Part shown: in pieces, positions 1 through 8,976 of the stretch
Layout of the letters: each line of letters opens with the position of its first letter
How positions within the stretch are numbered: position 1 is the first letter of the stretch
The notes under the pieces: model-generated
The model's input: the letters and a program-made list of their open reading frames with translations, nothing else
Told to the model about the DNA's origin: nothing
Databases searched by the model: none
Source: Candidatus Baltobacteraceae bacterium
GTDB taxonomy: Bacteria > Vulcanimicrobiota > Vulcanimicrobiia > Vulcanimicrobiales > Vulcanimicrobiaceae
NCBI GenBank assembly: GCA_036489885.1
Contig: DASXEW010000001.1
Coordinates: 682,001 to 746,000 of the forward strand
DNA: 64,000 nt
Direction: 5' to 3'
Position numbers and translations under genes: made by a program

Positions 1-2121
1 GTGGGGATTCGGGCAATGCAGGCTGATCGCGCGGAGGCCCTGCGTGCGCGGCTGCTCGCCACCTTCCGGCTCGAAGCAGAAGAGCATTTGCAGACGATTG
101 CCGCCGAGCTCGAGGTTCTCTCGGACGATTCGTCATCCGATACTCCGACGCACGTCGAAACGCTCTTTCGTGTCATGCATACGCTCAAAGGCGCGTCGCG
201 CTCCGTAGGCCTCGAGTCATTCGAGGCGGCGGCGCATCGCTGCGAATCGATTCTGCGTTCGCACGTCGATGCCGGAACCGCCCCGGATGCGGGCACGATT
301 CGCTCGCTCCGTGAGGCCGCGGAGATGTTCGCGGGCTTCCTCGCCGGAGCGGTTGATGCGAAAGATCTCGCGCAGGTCGGCGGTGAGAAGAAGGCGGCTC
401 AGGTCGCGGATACGCCGGTTCGTACGCATGCCGTACCGATCACTCAGCCGGCGACTGACGTCATTCGCGTCGAGGCGTCGCGTCTCGACCGGCTCGTCGT
501 ATTAATGGAAGATCTGTTGAGTCCGAAGCTCGCCGTAGCTGCACATGCGACGCAGGCGATCGAAATCGCGGAAGAAATCGTCCGGTTGCGCGAAACCGCG
601 AAGGGCGAGGTTCTGGAAGGGCTGCGGACGCTCGAGGCACGCGCGCGTCGTCATTTGGATGCGCTTCGCTCGGACCAGCGCGCCCTGCAAACGACCATTG
701 ACGACCTTTACGATGAGTTATTGCGCGCACGCCTGACGCCGGCGCAGACGATACTCGAGGCTTTTCCCGCGATGGTTCGAGATTTGTGCCGCATGACCGG
801 GAAGGAAGTAGTCTGGAAGTCTTCGGGCGAGCACTTGGAAGTCGATCGGAAAGTGCTCAATCTCGTGAAGGACCCATTGATTCACATGGTTCGCAACGCG
901 ATCGATCACGGCATCGAATCGCCGGAGGAACGCGCTGCAAACGGGAAGCCGCGCGCGGGAAACGTCTCCGTAACGATCGCGCCCGCGGACGGAAACAAGG
1001 TCAGCATCGAAGTCCGCGACGACGGCCGCGGATTTGCGATTGATGCGATTCGCGGTGCTGCGCTGCGTTCGCATCTCTCGACACCCGACGCGGTCGCCGG
1101 TATGAGCGACGCCGAAGTAACGGAACTCGCGTTTAGTGCCGGCGTCAGCACGGCGCCCGTGGTGACCACGATCTCAGGTCACGGGCGTGGCCTTGCGATC
1201 GTCCGCGATTCGATCGAACGCGTCGGCGGACGTGTTTCGACCCGATCGTCGCCGGGGAAAGGCACGGCCATACGACTCGATCTTCCGGCGAGCATCGTCA
1301 CGTATCGTGCGTTGCTCGTCAGCGCGGGCGGACAGCAATTTCTTTTTCCAATTGAATCGGTCGAGCGGACGCTCCTGATCTCGCGCGAAGATGCGCTGCC
1401 TGCGCTTGAGGCCGGAACGTTCGTGCAGAAAGAGCGGTCTCTGCCGTTTGGAAGCCTCGATGCGACGCTCGGTCTGATCCGGCACGGCAGCGACGACGAG
1501 GTTCGGCGTGAGATGCCCGCGTTGGTAGTCGCGAACGGCGACCGTCGTGGCGTCGTGCTCGTCGATGACGTGATCGGTGAGCGCGAGATCGTCGTGAAGC
1601 CGCTCTTGCCGCCGTTGCGTCGCGTGCGAAACGTCCTCGCTGCGGGCCTCTTGGGATCGGGAGAGCTGGTCCTCGTTCTCCGTCCCCTCGACGTTCTGAC
1701 GTCCCTTGGTTCGCACGCAACCGTTCGCGATGAAAGCGACGCGCTCGCTCGACCGCGCATCCCGCGCGTTCTCATCGTCGACGATTCGATTACGACCCGC
1801 ACGATGGAACGGAATCTCTTCGAGGTTGCCGGCTATCTCGTCTCGCTTGCGGCCGACGGTATGGAGGCGTGGGAGCTGTTGCAAACACAAGAGTTCGATC
1901 TCATCGTCTCGGACATCGACATGCCGAGAATGGACGGTTTTGAACTGACGTCGCGCATTCGGGGACACGCAACGCTCGCGAACCTGCCGGTCGTGCTGGT
2001 GACAGCACGCGAAGCCCTCGAGGACCGAGAACGAGGTCTTGGGGCCGGGGCGAATTCGTACGTCCTGAAATCAGGTTTCGATCAAACCGTGTTGCTTGAG
2101 ATCGTTAGGAGGCTCCTGTGA
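1..2121 (+). CDS. cheA: Hybrid chemotaxis histidine kinase CheA with C-terminal receiver domain
   Basis: This is a CheA-type kinase that autophosphorylates on its Hpt domain and passes phosphate to receiver domains. Domains in order: Hpt (about residues 12-115) with phospho-accepting His60 in an HTLKG motif; an HATPase domain (about 270-425) with the N box around MVRNAIDHG, a DDGRG box and a GHGRGLAIV box; a CheW-like domain (about 430-570); and a receiver domain (about 580-706) with the phospho-acceptor Asp638 in SDIDMPRMDG. The reading frame opens with GTG at the first base of the window, so the 5' end could be cut. An in-frame ATG at position 16 is an equally good start because the Hpt helix begins right after it. 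It overlaps cheB by a 4-base GTGA. The fused receiver may act as a phosphate sink or output module; no cheY or cheR is visible here. Confidence 0.93.
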   Translation: MGIRAMQADRAEALRARLLATFRLEAEEHLQTIAAELEVLSDDSSSDTPTHVETLFRVMHTLKGASRSVGLESFEAAAHRCESILRSHVDAGTAPDAGTIRSLREAAEMFAGFLAGAVDAKDLAQVGGEKKAAQVADTPVRTHAVPITQPATDVIRVEASRLDRLVVLMEDLLSPKLAVAAHATQAIEIAEEIVRLRETAKGEVLEGLRTLEARARRHLDALRSDQRALQTTIDDLYDELLRARLTPAQTILEAFPAMVRDLCRMTGKEVVWKSSGEHLEVDRKVLNLVKDPLIHMVRNAIDHGIESPEERAANGKPRAGNVSVTIAPADGNKVSIEVRDDGRGFAIDAIRGAALRSHLSTPDAVAGMSDAEVTELAFSAGVSTAPVVTTISGHGRGLAIVRDSIERVGGRVSTRSSPGKGTAIRLDLPASIVTYRALLVSAGGQQFLFPIESVERTLLISREDALPALEAGTFVQKERSLPFGSLDATLGLIRHGSDDEVRREMPALVVANGDRRGVVLVDDVIGEREIVVKPLLPPLRRVRNVLAAGLLGSGELVLVLRPLDVLTSLGSHATVRDESDALARPRIPRVLIVDDSITTRTMERNLFEVAGYLVSLAADGMEAWELLQTQEFDLIVSDIDMPRMDGFELTSRIRGHATLANLPVVLVTAREALEDRERGLGAGANSYVLKSGFDQTVLLEIVRRLL

Positions 2122-3164
2122 TACGTGTCTTGCTCGCGGAAGACTCGGCAGTCCAGCGCGAGTTTTTGAGTTACGTGCTGGAAACCGCCGAAACATTCGA
2201 GATCGTCGGCAAGGCCGTCGACGGTGCCGAAGCAATAAAACTCGCGGGCGAAGTAAAGCCCGACGTAATCCTAATGGATTGCCACATGCCGAAGGTCGAT
2301 GGAATAGAAGCGACGCGGATCATCATGGAGACGTGTCCCGTCCCGATCGTCGTTGCCAGTGCGCGTTCGGAGGCGCGCGACGTTCAGATAACGTTCGAGG
2401 CGATCCAAAACGGTGCTCTCGCAGTCGTTAGCAAGCCGCCCGACCTCGGTTCGCCGGATTTCGACCGCGTCGCCGATGAGTTGGTCCGCACGCTGCGCCT
2501 CATGTCCGATGTAAAGGTCGTACGCCGGTGGCCACGCGATAAACGGCTGTCTGCGACTCGCGAGCGCGCAGCAATGCTTCCCAGCCCCAGAGTCATCGTG
2601 ATCGCCGGCTCGACCGGAGCGCCCGGTGCGATTGCGGAGATTTTGACCGGTCTTGGTCGCGGTACGTGGCCGCCGATATTGCTCGTGCAACACATTGCCG
2701 AAGGTTTCGTCGAAGGATTTGCACTGTGGCTGGCCGCGCACACGGGCGTCGACGTACACGTGGCTGCCGACGGCATGACTGCGAAGCCGGGGAACCTCTA
2801 CATTGCACCCGACGGTACGCAGATGTCTATCGAGCGTCCTTGCGTGATCCGGCTCGACTCGAGTGCACCGCCGGAGGACGGTTTTCGTCCGTCAGGGACG
2901 TTTTTGTTACGTTCTGCCGCGCATAATTTCGGACGGCTTGCAATGGGGATCGTGCTTACCGGAATGGGACGCGACGGTGTTGCCGGACTTGTCGAGCTGC
3001 AAGGTGCGGGCGCTGTTACCGTCGCGCAAGATGAGGAAAGCTGCGTCGTCTTCGGTATGTCAAAGGAAGCGATCGCAGCGAACGCGGCCGCTCATGTCCT
3101 CTCACCGGAGGGGATCGTCAACTTGATCAAAGATTTCTCGCCGACGCCGTTGACCCGGACGTGA
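2118..3164 (+). CDS. cheB: Chemotaxis response regulator protein-glutamate methylesterase CheB
   Basis: CheB removes methyl groups from (or deamidates) receptor glutamates once phosphorylated by CheA. The 348-residue protein has an N-terminal receiver domain with Asp54 in the LMDCHMPKVDG motif. A linker follows, then the CheB_methylest domain (about 155-340) with the expected Ser in IAGSTGAPG, His in LLVQHIAEGF and Asp in LTGMGRDGVAG. The GTG start overlaps the cheA stop (GTGA), implying translational coupling. Its 3' end overlaps the convergent chemoreceptor gene by 73 bases. All catalytic elements are present, so it should be active. Its likely targets include the receptor encoded next to it. 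Confidence 0.95.
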   Translation: MIRVLLAEDSAVQREFLSYVLETAETFEIVGKAVDGAEAIKLAGEVKPDVILMDCHMPKVDGIEATRIIMETCPVPIVVASARSEARDVQITFEAIQNGALAVVSKPPDLGSPDFDRVADELVRTLRLMSDVKVVRRWPRDKRLSATRERAAMLPSPRVIVIAGSTGAPGAIAEILTGLGRGTWPPILLVQHIAEGFVEGFALWLAAHTGVDVHVAADGMTAKPGNLYIAPDGTQMSIERPCVIRLDSSAPPEDGFRPSGTFLLRSAAHNFGRLAMGIVLTGMGRDGVAGLVELQGAGAVTVAQDEESCVVFGMSKEAIAANAAAHVLSPEGIVNLIKDFSPTPLTRT

Positions 3165-4924
3165 CGCTCGATCGTTTCGGTTAGCTTCTGTGCGAGGCGC
3201 GTGAGGTCGTGCGCAGCGTGCTCGACTTGTTGCGTCGCGGCGACCGACTGCATCGAGGCTTGCTCGATGCTTTGCATGGCAACTGCGATCTGATCCATTC
3301 CGATTTCTTGCTGAGCTGCAGATGCGCTGATCTGTTGCGCCGCGTCTGAGGCCGAGCCGATACTGGTTGCGAGAATCTCCATTGCTTGTCCCGAGCGTTT
3401 GGCGACTTCCATCCCGCTGTCGGCTACCTTCATGCCTTGCTCGGCCGCAAGGACGGCGTTTTGCGCGGACCGCTGAATATCGCTGACGATCCGGCGCACT
3501 TGCACGGTAGCCTCTTTGCTGCGTGAGCCGAGTTCCTTGACTTCGCCCGCAACGACGGCGAAGCCGCGGCCGGCTTCTCCCGCTTTTGCGGCTTCGATTC
3601 CCGCGTTGACTGCAAGGAGATTCGACTGTTCGGCTAACGTCGCGACCGTCGCGTTGATCTCGGCGATGGCTTGCGCTTGTTCGCTGAACGCGATGATGCG
3701 CTCGGCAAGAATCTCCATGCGCTCCTTCGCAGCTTCGCTGCCGCGCACGCTCTGCTCGACGGAGAGCTTTCCGTCTTCGGCCGTTTGCCGCACGCGCTGG
3801 GCGAGCTCGGCGACCATCTTCGTTTTTTGTGACGAGACTTCGGCGGTTTGCCGGACTTCCATTACCGTTACTGCGGTCTGACGCACCGCAGCCGCCTCTT
3901 CGGTCGCCGACGAGACCTGTTGACTCGTTGCAGCGAGAATCTGCGAGCTGGCGGACGCGAGGCTGGTTGCGGCTCGGCGGATTTCGCCGACCAGCCGTTC
4001 GAGAGACTCGGCCATTGCATTGAGGCTCGTTCCGAGCTGGCCGAGCTCGTCGTCAGGGTTTTCGACGGTGACGCGCGCGGACAGATTGCCTTCCGCAATC
4101 CAACCCGCGAGCAATCCGTACGAGCGTACGGAATGTTGCAAGCGTAGTTTCGCTTCGCGTGCCATCTCGAACATTTGCCGGTAGATGCGATCCAATTCGG
4201 TAATTTCGTCAGATCCGCGAAGCGGTTCCGCGGCTTCGCCCGCTGCCAGCCGGCGCGCATTATCCGCCAGATTTCCGAGCCGCCGTACGAATCGCAATCC
4301 GAAGAGCAACGCGAGCACGAGCGTGCTGAAGATGCCGACGGCTGCCGAGAGGAGCAGCACGCGTTCACCAACCGTAATGGCTCGATTTCCGGCGACGTTC
4401 AATGCAAAAGCAATCGCAGCCGCCTTCGTGCTCAGCGCGGCTTTGGCGCCCTCAAGCTCCGTCCCAAGGGCCTTTGACGACGGCGAAGTGATCAGCTTCG
4501 CCACATCTTTCATGCGATTTTGCTCCAAGAGCTGCCGTCCCGTGATGAAGAGCGCCACGACGGCCCTCGTGTCCTTTACGTAACGCTCGGCTTCCGGCTT
4601 CAGAACGGGATCGTTAGCGACAAGGTCCAGCATTTTGTTCTGCTGATCGGCAACGTCGCGCTGCGCGACAAACGAGCCGGCAAGGTCTTTGCGGTTATGC
4701 GTTTTTGCAAAGAGACTCGTGCTGCGGCTCATTGCGTCGAAGCCTTGCGTGATCAAATCCGATTCCTGAAGCACACGGGTCACGTGTTCCGAGATCTGGG
4801 TCGATTTTAGCGTCGTTCGAACCAGTCCCAATAGCAGCACGAGCGTCAGTACGAGAAATGCGAGCGGAACGATCGTGAGCAGGAGGATCTGAATGCGAAT
4901 GCCTGCGACGGATTTATTTTTCAT
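3092..4924 (-). CDS. Methyl-accepting chemotaxis protein
   Basis: This is a transmembrane chemoreceptor feeding CheA. The 610-residue protein has a first membrane segment at about residues 10-33, a predicted periplasmic helical sensor (about 35-185), a second membrane segment (about 190-213), HAMP-like segments (about 214-330) and a long coiled-coil signalling domain. The conserved hairpin tip reads EQSNLLAVNAGIEAAKAGE followed by GRGFAVVAGEVKELG, the canonical CheA/CheW-binding region. The ATG overlaps the stop of the upstream TonB receptor gene (ATGA), so the two are translated together. The gene converges on cheB with a 73-base 3' overlap. No C-terminal NWETF-type pentapeptide is present. 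The ligand is not evident; coupling to an outer-membrane receptor suggests it senses the same compound or its periplasmic carrier (inference). Confidence 0.95.
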   Translation of the reverse strand: MKNKSVAGIRIQILLLTIVPLAFLVLTLVLLLGLVRTTLKSTQISEHVTRVLQESDLITQGFDAMSRSTSLFAKTHNRKDLAGSFVAQRDVADQQNKMLDLVANDPVLKPEAERYVKDTRAVVALFITGRQLLEQNRMKDVAKLITSPSSKALGTELEGAKAALSTKAAAIAFALNVAGNRAITVGERVLLLSAAVGIFSTLVLALLFGLRFVRRLGNLADNARRLAAGEAAEPLRGSDEITELDRIYRQMFEMAREAKLRLQHSVRSYGLLAGWIAEGNLSARVTVENPDDELGQLGTSLNAMAESLERLVGEIRRAATSLASASSQILAATSQQVSSATEEAAAVRQTAVTVMEVRQTAEVSSQKTKMVAELAQRVRQTAEDGKLSVEQSVRGSEAAKERMEILAERIIAFSEQAQAIAEINATVATLAEQSNLLAVNAGIEAAKAGEAGRGFAVVAGEVKELGSRSKEATVQVRRIVSDIQRSAQNAVLAAEQGMKVADSGMEVAKRSGQAMEILATSIGSASDAAQQISASAAQQEIGMDQIAVAMQSIEQASMQSVAATQQVEHAAHDLTRLAQKLTETIERHVRVNGVGEKSLIKLTIPSGERT

Positions 4925-7782
4925 CGGACCGTTTCATGGAGCATGAGTTGAAAGCTGGTGGGACCTACGTTCGACCCCGCGATCGCTCCAAGCTTCCCAT
5001 TGATGAGCGGAACCGGCACTCCGCCGACCAGCGCGGAATAGGCGTTTCCGTAGATGTCGGTAAGGTTGTTGGCCGAGAGTTGTATCCATGCGCTGCGCGC
5101 GACCGGGAAGCGCAGCGACGCATTGAACACCTCGAAAGCGGGCTCGTTGTAACTGTTGTTCGGGCCGAAGTAGGTGCAGCCGAGGAGCGCCAGCATGCCG
5201 CCTGACGATCTGAAGTTCAGCTCGCCGTAGCCTTGACTGTACGGAACCCGGCCCGGTGAGATTGCATTGAAGCCGTTGCCGCTGGCTTGGAAATTGATGT
5301 TGGGAATCACGCCGAGGTTCGTCGTGAACGGACCCGATGTCGTGCTATAGAATCCGGGTGACAAATCATAGGCGAAGGCTCGTTGCAGCGAACCTTGTGC
5401 CTTGAACCCAAAGCCGGCGCGCGGCGCGTCGTCCAAATGGACTTCGACGCCTTCGTAACGAGCGTTGCCGAGGTTCTCCGTTTCCGTCACGTAGAGCGGC
5501 TCTGCAATTCCGGCGGAGGGACCCGTCGGAGCCGCGTACGTTCCTTGCTGAGACGTTTCGGTCAAGAACATGTTGCGCAGGTGCGTGAAATAGAAATCGG
5601 TCGAGAAACGTAATGTTGTTTGTAGACGGCGATCGTAGCCGAGATCGAAGCCGAAAGCTTGCTCGGGTGCGATTTGGCCGTTGTTTGCGTTGACGAAGTA
5701 GCCCTGCGCAGCGCCGGGCGGATCGTGAATCGGCGTGCTTCCCGGAGAAGATAAGAGCGAAATGTACGGTGGCGCGATCGATCCGCCGGCGGAGAAGCGC
5801 CACACGGAGTCGACGTCCGGATGCCACAGCAGCGCGAGCCGCGGAATCGTTTGCGTGTGGGTTGCATCGCTCCACGTCATGCCGCCGTTCCCCGTGTAGT
5901 GACTCGCGTACGACGTCAAGTACGTGCCGAGCGTCATCGAAAGGCCCGGAGTGAATTGCACGAGCGCGCGGCTCAAGAAGGTCGTGAATTGTTGCGAGGA
6001 GCCAGGCGGGAGGACGACAGTGTTCGGTGTTGTCGGTGAAATCGCGAATTCGTAGGAGTCGTGATTCGAGCGATCCGCTGCCAGGGTCAGAAGAACGTCG
6101 CCTACGAGACGATCCGCTTCGAGCGAATAACCGCGAACGTGATCGGTGAGGATCGTGTAGTTTGCGGAGTCGGCGGTTCCCAGTGTGACCGGCTGGCCGT
6201 TGAAGAACGTCTCGACCGAAGGCACCGGCGCTCCGCCCGGAGTCACACACGCGAGGATCGCGTTGATGTCCCCGGTCGGGCAGAGCGCGATTCCGCCCCA
6301 CGCCTTCTCGGTGACCGTCGCGGGTTGCCCCGGCGTATAGTCCTCGGCTACCGTGCTGTCGTATCCGCCGTAGGCGCGGGCCAGCAGCGTATTCTCACCG
6401 ATCGTCGTTCGCAGCTCGGCTTGAAAAAGATTCTGCTGCAAATACTCATAGTAATTCGTGTTGGCTTGCGTATCGAAGGGGATCGACACACCGGCCGGGA
6501 CCGACCCCGTGTATCCGGCCGGTGGCGCGAACGTCGAGAAGTTGAAGACAGGCGTGCCGGAGCCAAGAATCGACCCGGTGTAATTCTGTCCCGATTGTCC
6601 GCCGAGATAGCTCACGGTCAGCGTCGTTTGCTGCGAAAAATTGAAACGTAGCTTTGCGAGCTCGGCACGCGCGTTGTAGTCGGTGTTTACGGGCGTGCAG
6701 CACAGGTACACCGGTTCTGAAAAGTGTGAGGTTCCCGGTCCGCCGACATAGTTCGGTATTTGCGACGGCGTTATGTAGACGGGGATACCTAAGACTTGTT
6801 GGCCGTTGATCGTCCACGGCGCTTTCCCGAATGCGAGCCAAACCGGTGACCCGGCAATGGGATAGTTCTGAAGCGGTCCGGGCGTGCCCACCGTTCCGTA
6901 TGCCAGCGCGTACTCGACCTTGCCGTTGGAAAAGGAACCTGTGGCACGCGCCGACGTGTCGATTCCGCCGTACTGATCCGTGCCGATCGTAAATGACGAA
7001 ATTCGCGCAATCGTTGGGTCGAGCGTCCGATAGTTGATCGTCCCTCCGACCGCGTAGTTAATCTCATCCGGCATCGATCCGGGGCCCTCGGCGATCTCGA
7101 CGTTTTGCAAGAGTGCTGGCAGGACGAGCAACGGGTTGAACGTGCCGAGCGCGCCGACTGAAACCGGATGGCCGTCGATTAGCGATTCGGTTTCGTAATA
7201 AAGCGCACCGCGCAGCTGCGGGTATTCAGGCGCTCCAAGCGACGCGTTGTTCGAACCGCCGCCGGCAGCGTTTGAGGTCAATGTTACGCCTGGAGCCTCT
7301 TCGAGTAGCTTCGTGACTTGGGTGCTGCCTTGGTCAACGAAGTCTTGCACCGGAATTATTTGCAAGGCCGCAGGCGTTTGATTGAGCGGTATTTTCCCAC
7401 TCAATGCAGTTGAGACTTGCCCGATGACTTGCAGTGAGGAAAAGGACGAAGCCGTTAGCGTGACATCGACCGTCGCGTTTGTTCCCTGCGCAACGCTAAG
7501 GTCGTTACGGACGAATTCCGCGAATCCAGCTTTCGATATTCGTACCACGTACGTGCCGGGCTTCAGGTCTCCGAATGTGAACGTACCTCGGGCGTCGGTC
7601 TTCGTGGCGAGGTGAATCGCGCCGTCAAGCGCGACGGCTGCATCTGCGATCGGCTGGCCGCTCGACGTGCGAACGTGACCGGTCACCGTGGGAAGCGTCT
7701 GCGCCTGCGAAGTCCCGAACGTGCACACGCTGAGCGCGATGGTAAGAGCTGAGAATATGCTTCCGTGCCAAGTTCGGAACAT
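4921..7782 (-). CDS. TonB-dependent outer-membrane receptor with carboxypeptidase-regulatory-like domain
   Basis: This is an outer-membrane active transporter, energised by TonB, for an unidentified ligand. The 953-residue protein has a signal peptide (cleavage probably after SQA, about residue 27). A carboxypeptidase-regulatory-like beta-sandwich (about 32-112) with the typical DARGTFTFGDLKPGTYVV turn follows, then a plug domain (about 135-260, LLEEAPGV and a YPQLRG stretch) and a long beta-barrel rich in aromatic strands. The start is supported by an AGGAGGG Shine-Dalgarno just upstream (around 7787-7793). It is the promoter-proximal gene of a two-gene unit with the chemoreceptor. The N-terminal sandwich plus barrel layout is common in Acidobacteria and Bacteroidetes receptors. 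No neighbouring gene (siderophore, B12, glycan) points to the substrate. Confidence 0.93.
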   Translation of the reverse strand: MFRTWHGSIFSALTIALSVCTFGTSQAQTLPTVTGHVRTSSGQPIADAAVALDGAIHLATKTDARGTFTFGDLKPGTYVVRISKAGFAEFVRNDLSVAQGTNATVDVTLTASSFSSLQVIGQVSTALSGKIPLNQTPAALQIIPVQDFVDQGSTQVTKLLEEAPGVTLTSNAAGGGSNNASLGAPEYPQLRGALYYETESLIDGHPVSVGALGTFNPLLVLPALLQNVEIAEGPGSMPDEINYAVGGTINYRTLDPTIARISSFTIGTDQYGGIDTSARATGSFSNGKVEYALAYGTVGTPGPLQNYPIAGSPVWLAFGKAPWTINGQQVLGIPVYITPSQIPNYVGGPGTSHFSEPVYLCCTPVNTDYNARAELAKLRFNFSQQTTLTVSYLGGQSGQNYTGSILGSGTPVFNFSTFAPPAGYTGSVPAGVSIPFDTQANTNYYEYLQQNLFQAELRTTIGENTLLARAYGGYDSTVAEDYTPGQPATVTEKAWGGIALCPTGDINAILACVTPGGAPVPSVETFFNGQPVTLGTADSANYTILTDHVRGYSLEADRLVGDVLLTLAADRSNHDSYEFAISPTTPNTVVLPPGSSQQFTTFLSRALVQFTPGLSMTLGTYLTSYASHYTGNGGMTWSDATHTQTIPRLALLWHPDVDSVWRFSAGGSIAPPYISLLSSPGSTPIHDPPGAAQGYFVNANNGQIAPEQAFGFDLGYDRRLQTTLRFSTDFYFTHLRNMFLTETSQQGTYAAPTGPSAGIAEPLYVTETENLGNARYEGVEVHLDDAPRAGFGFKAQGSLQRAFAYDLSPGFYSTTSGPFTTNLGVIPNINFQASGNGFNAISPGRVPYSQGYGELNFRSSGGMLALLGCTYFGPNNSYNEPAFEVFNASLRFPVARSAWIQLSANNLTDIYGNAYSALVGGVPVPLINGKLGAIAGSNVGPTSFQLMLHETVR

Positions 7783-7882
7783 GCGTCGCCCTCCTGCACC
7801 CAGTTCAGGGGTAGCGACACCGTGGACATATTGACTAAGCGACGTCTATGACGCGCCTAATGTACATCCGGCTTGACCTGGG

Positions 7883-8005
7883 TTAAGACGTCTGTTCTCG
7901 GCGAAAGGGCCAGCTCCTCATGTGGCGATCACGCGAGTCGTTGCCGTAGCGGAGCGCGAGTGCCCCGAGCGCCGCTAGGGTGAGGGCAAAGGCGAGCAGT
8001 TCCAT
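7883..8005 (-). CDS. Candidate 40-residue single-span membrane protein
   Basis: A short ATG-initiated frame reads MELLAFALTLAALGALALRY and continues with GNDSRDRH and a basic tail ending in REQTS. It holds one hydrophobic helix (residues 2-18) followed by a charged polar tail, a layout seen in many uncharacterised small bacterial membrane proteins. It fills most of the otherwise empty 309 bases between the TonB receptor gene and the LysR gene and is divergent from lysR. There is no convincing Shine-Dalgarno, and the frame is supported only by its composition. It is too short for ordinary gene callers. I cannot assign a function. Confidence 0.45.
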   Translation of the reverse strand: MELLAFALTLAALGALALRYGNDSRDRHMRSWPFRREQTS

Positions 8006-8048
8006 ATGCATATTCTAGGGTATTTCATCCATCGCAAAGAACGAATAT

Positions 8049-8061
8049 TCTGATAGCATCA
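8049..8061. promoter_or_regulatory. Candidate LysR-type operator (T-N11-A)
   Basis: The inverted repeat TGAT-AGC-ATCA at 8051-8061, inside a T-N11-A frame, lies about 30 bases upstream of the LysR GTG and 45 bases from the divergent small ORF. LysR proteins commonly bind such sites to autoregulate. A GAATATTC palindrome sits immediately upstream at about 8043-8050. The lysR start itself is backed by a GGAGAG Shine-Dalgarno at about 8078-8083. No regulated partner other than lysR or the small ORF is obvious. Confidence 0.35.
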
Positions 8062-8091
8062 ATCTCAAAACAAGATTGGAGAGATGCGCCC

Positions 8092-8976
8092 GTGCTGGAG
8101 CTCAAAGAGCTGCGAACCTTTCGCGAGGTCGCCCGGACCCTGAATTTCACGCGGGCGGCCGAGCACTTGAGCTATGCCCAGTCCGCCGTGACGACACAGA
8201 TCCAGTCCCTCGAGCGGGAGCTCGGGCAGCCCCTCTTCAGGCGCCTTGGCCGACGCGTCGAGCTGACCGCGGCCGGGGAAAAGCTCGAATCCTATGCGGC
8301 CCGCATGGTCGAGCTGGCTGAGGAAGCTGTCAACGCCCTGCGGGAAGAGGAGGCGACCGAGACGCTACGGGTCGGTACGGCCGAGTCGCTGTGCACGTAC
8401 CGCTTGCCGCCGATCGTCCAGGCGCTTCGTAAGCGGCATCCGCGCGCGAGCGTTTACGTCGAGGTCGAGGAGTGCGGCGTCGTCCGCAACGGCATTCAGA
8501 GCTGCCGCTACGACATCGGCCTGTTCATTGATGAACCGAAAGACTATGCGGGCTTCCGCACGCACAATTTCGGCGAGGTCGAGTTGGTGTTGATCGCTCC
8601 CAAGGGACATCGGCTCGAGGACCGCGCGAACGTACGTCCTGCCGATCTCGTGCGCGAAACGATTCTGGTTCTGGAGCCGACCTGCGCGTATCGCACGCTG
8701 TTCGAAGCGTTTCTCGCGCGCGCCGGACGGCGCGCGTCGGTCGTTTCGGAATTCAACTCGATTGAAGCCGTGAAGCAGTGCGTAGCAGCCGGAATCGGTA
8801 TCGGCCTCTTACCGCGCTTTACTATCGAACGCGAGCTTTTGGACGGAAAGTACGCAATACTCCCGATCAATTTGCGCGGCAACGTCGCGACGCTACTCGC
8901 GTATCGAGAGGACAAATGGCTCTCGCCCGCGCTCTCGACGTTTATCGAGTGTTCGGCTACGGGGCTCGTCGTCTAG
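8092..8976 (+). CDS. LysR-family transcriptional regulator
   Basis: The 294-residue protein has the N-terminal winged helix-turn-helix of LysR (about residues 1-60, with NFTRAAEHLSYAQSAVTTQI and a basic LFRRLGRRVELT wing) and a periplasmic-binding-protein-like effector domain (about 88-290). The start is a GTG with a GGAGAG ribosome-binding site; an ATG eight bases upstream is out of frame. It ends directly against the convergent peptide-binding-protein gene, with the two stop codons adjacent. Several cysteines (in VEECG, SCRY, TCAY and QCV contexts) lie in the effector domain; whether they sense redox is unknown. The target genes cannot be named. Confidence 0.92.
   Translation: MLELKELRTFREVARTLNFTRAAEHLSYAQSAVTTQIQSLERELGQPLFRRLGRRVELTAAGEKLESYAARMVELAEEAVNALREEEATETLRVGTAESLCTYRLPPIVQALRKRHPRASVYVEVEECGVVRNGIQSCRYDIGLFIDEPKDYAGFRTHNFGEVELVLIAPKGHRLEDRANVRPADLVRETILVLEPTCAYRTLFEAFLARAGRRASVVSEFNSIEAVKQCVAAGIGIGLLPRFTIERELLDGKYAILPINLRGNVATLLAYREDKWLSPALSTFIECSATGLVV

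Noticed and set aside
1174-1968. A 264-codon open frame on the minus strand opposite cheA
   Set aside because: It is antisense to the CheW and receiver domains of CheA, has Arg/Asp-rich shadow composition and shows no recognisable domain; such long shadows are common in GC-rich DNA.
5366-6301. A 311-codon frame on the minus strand inside the TonB receptor gene
   Set aside because: It is an out-of-frame reading of the receptor, very Arg-rich, with no motif or ribosome-binding site.
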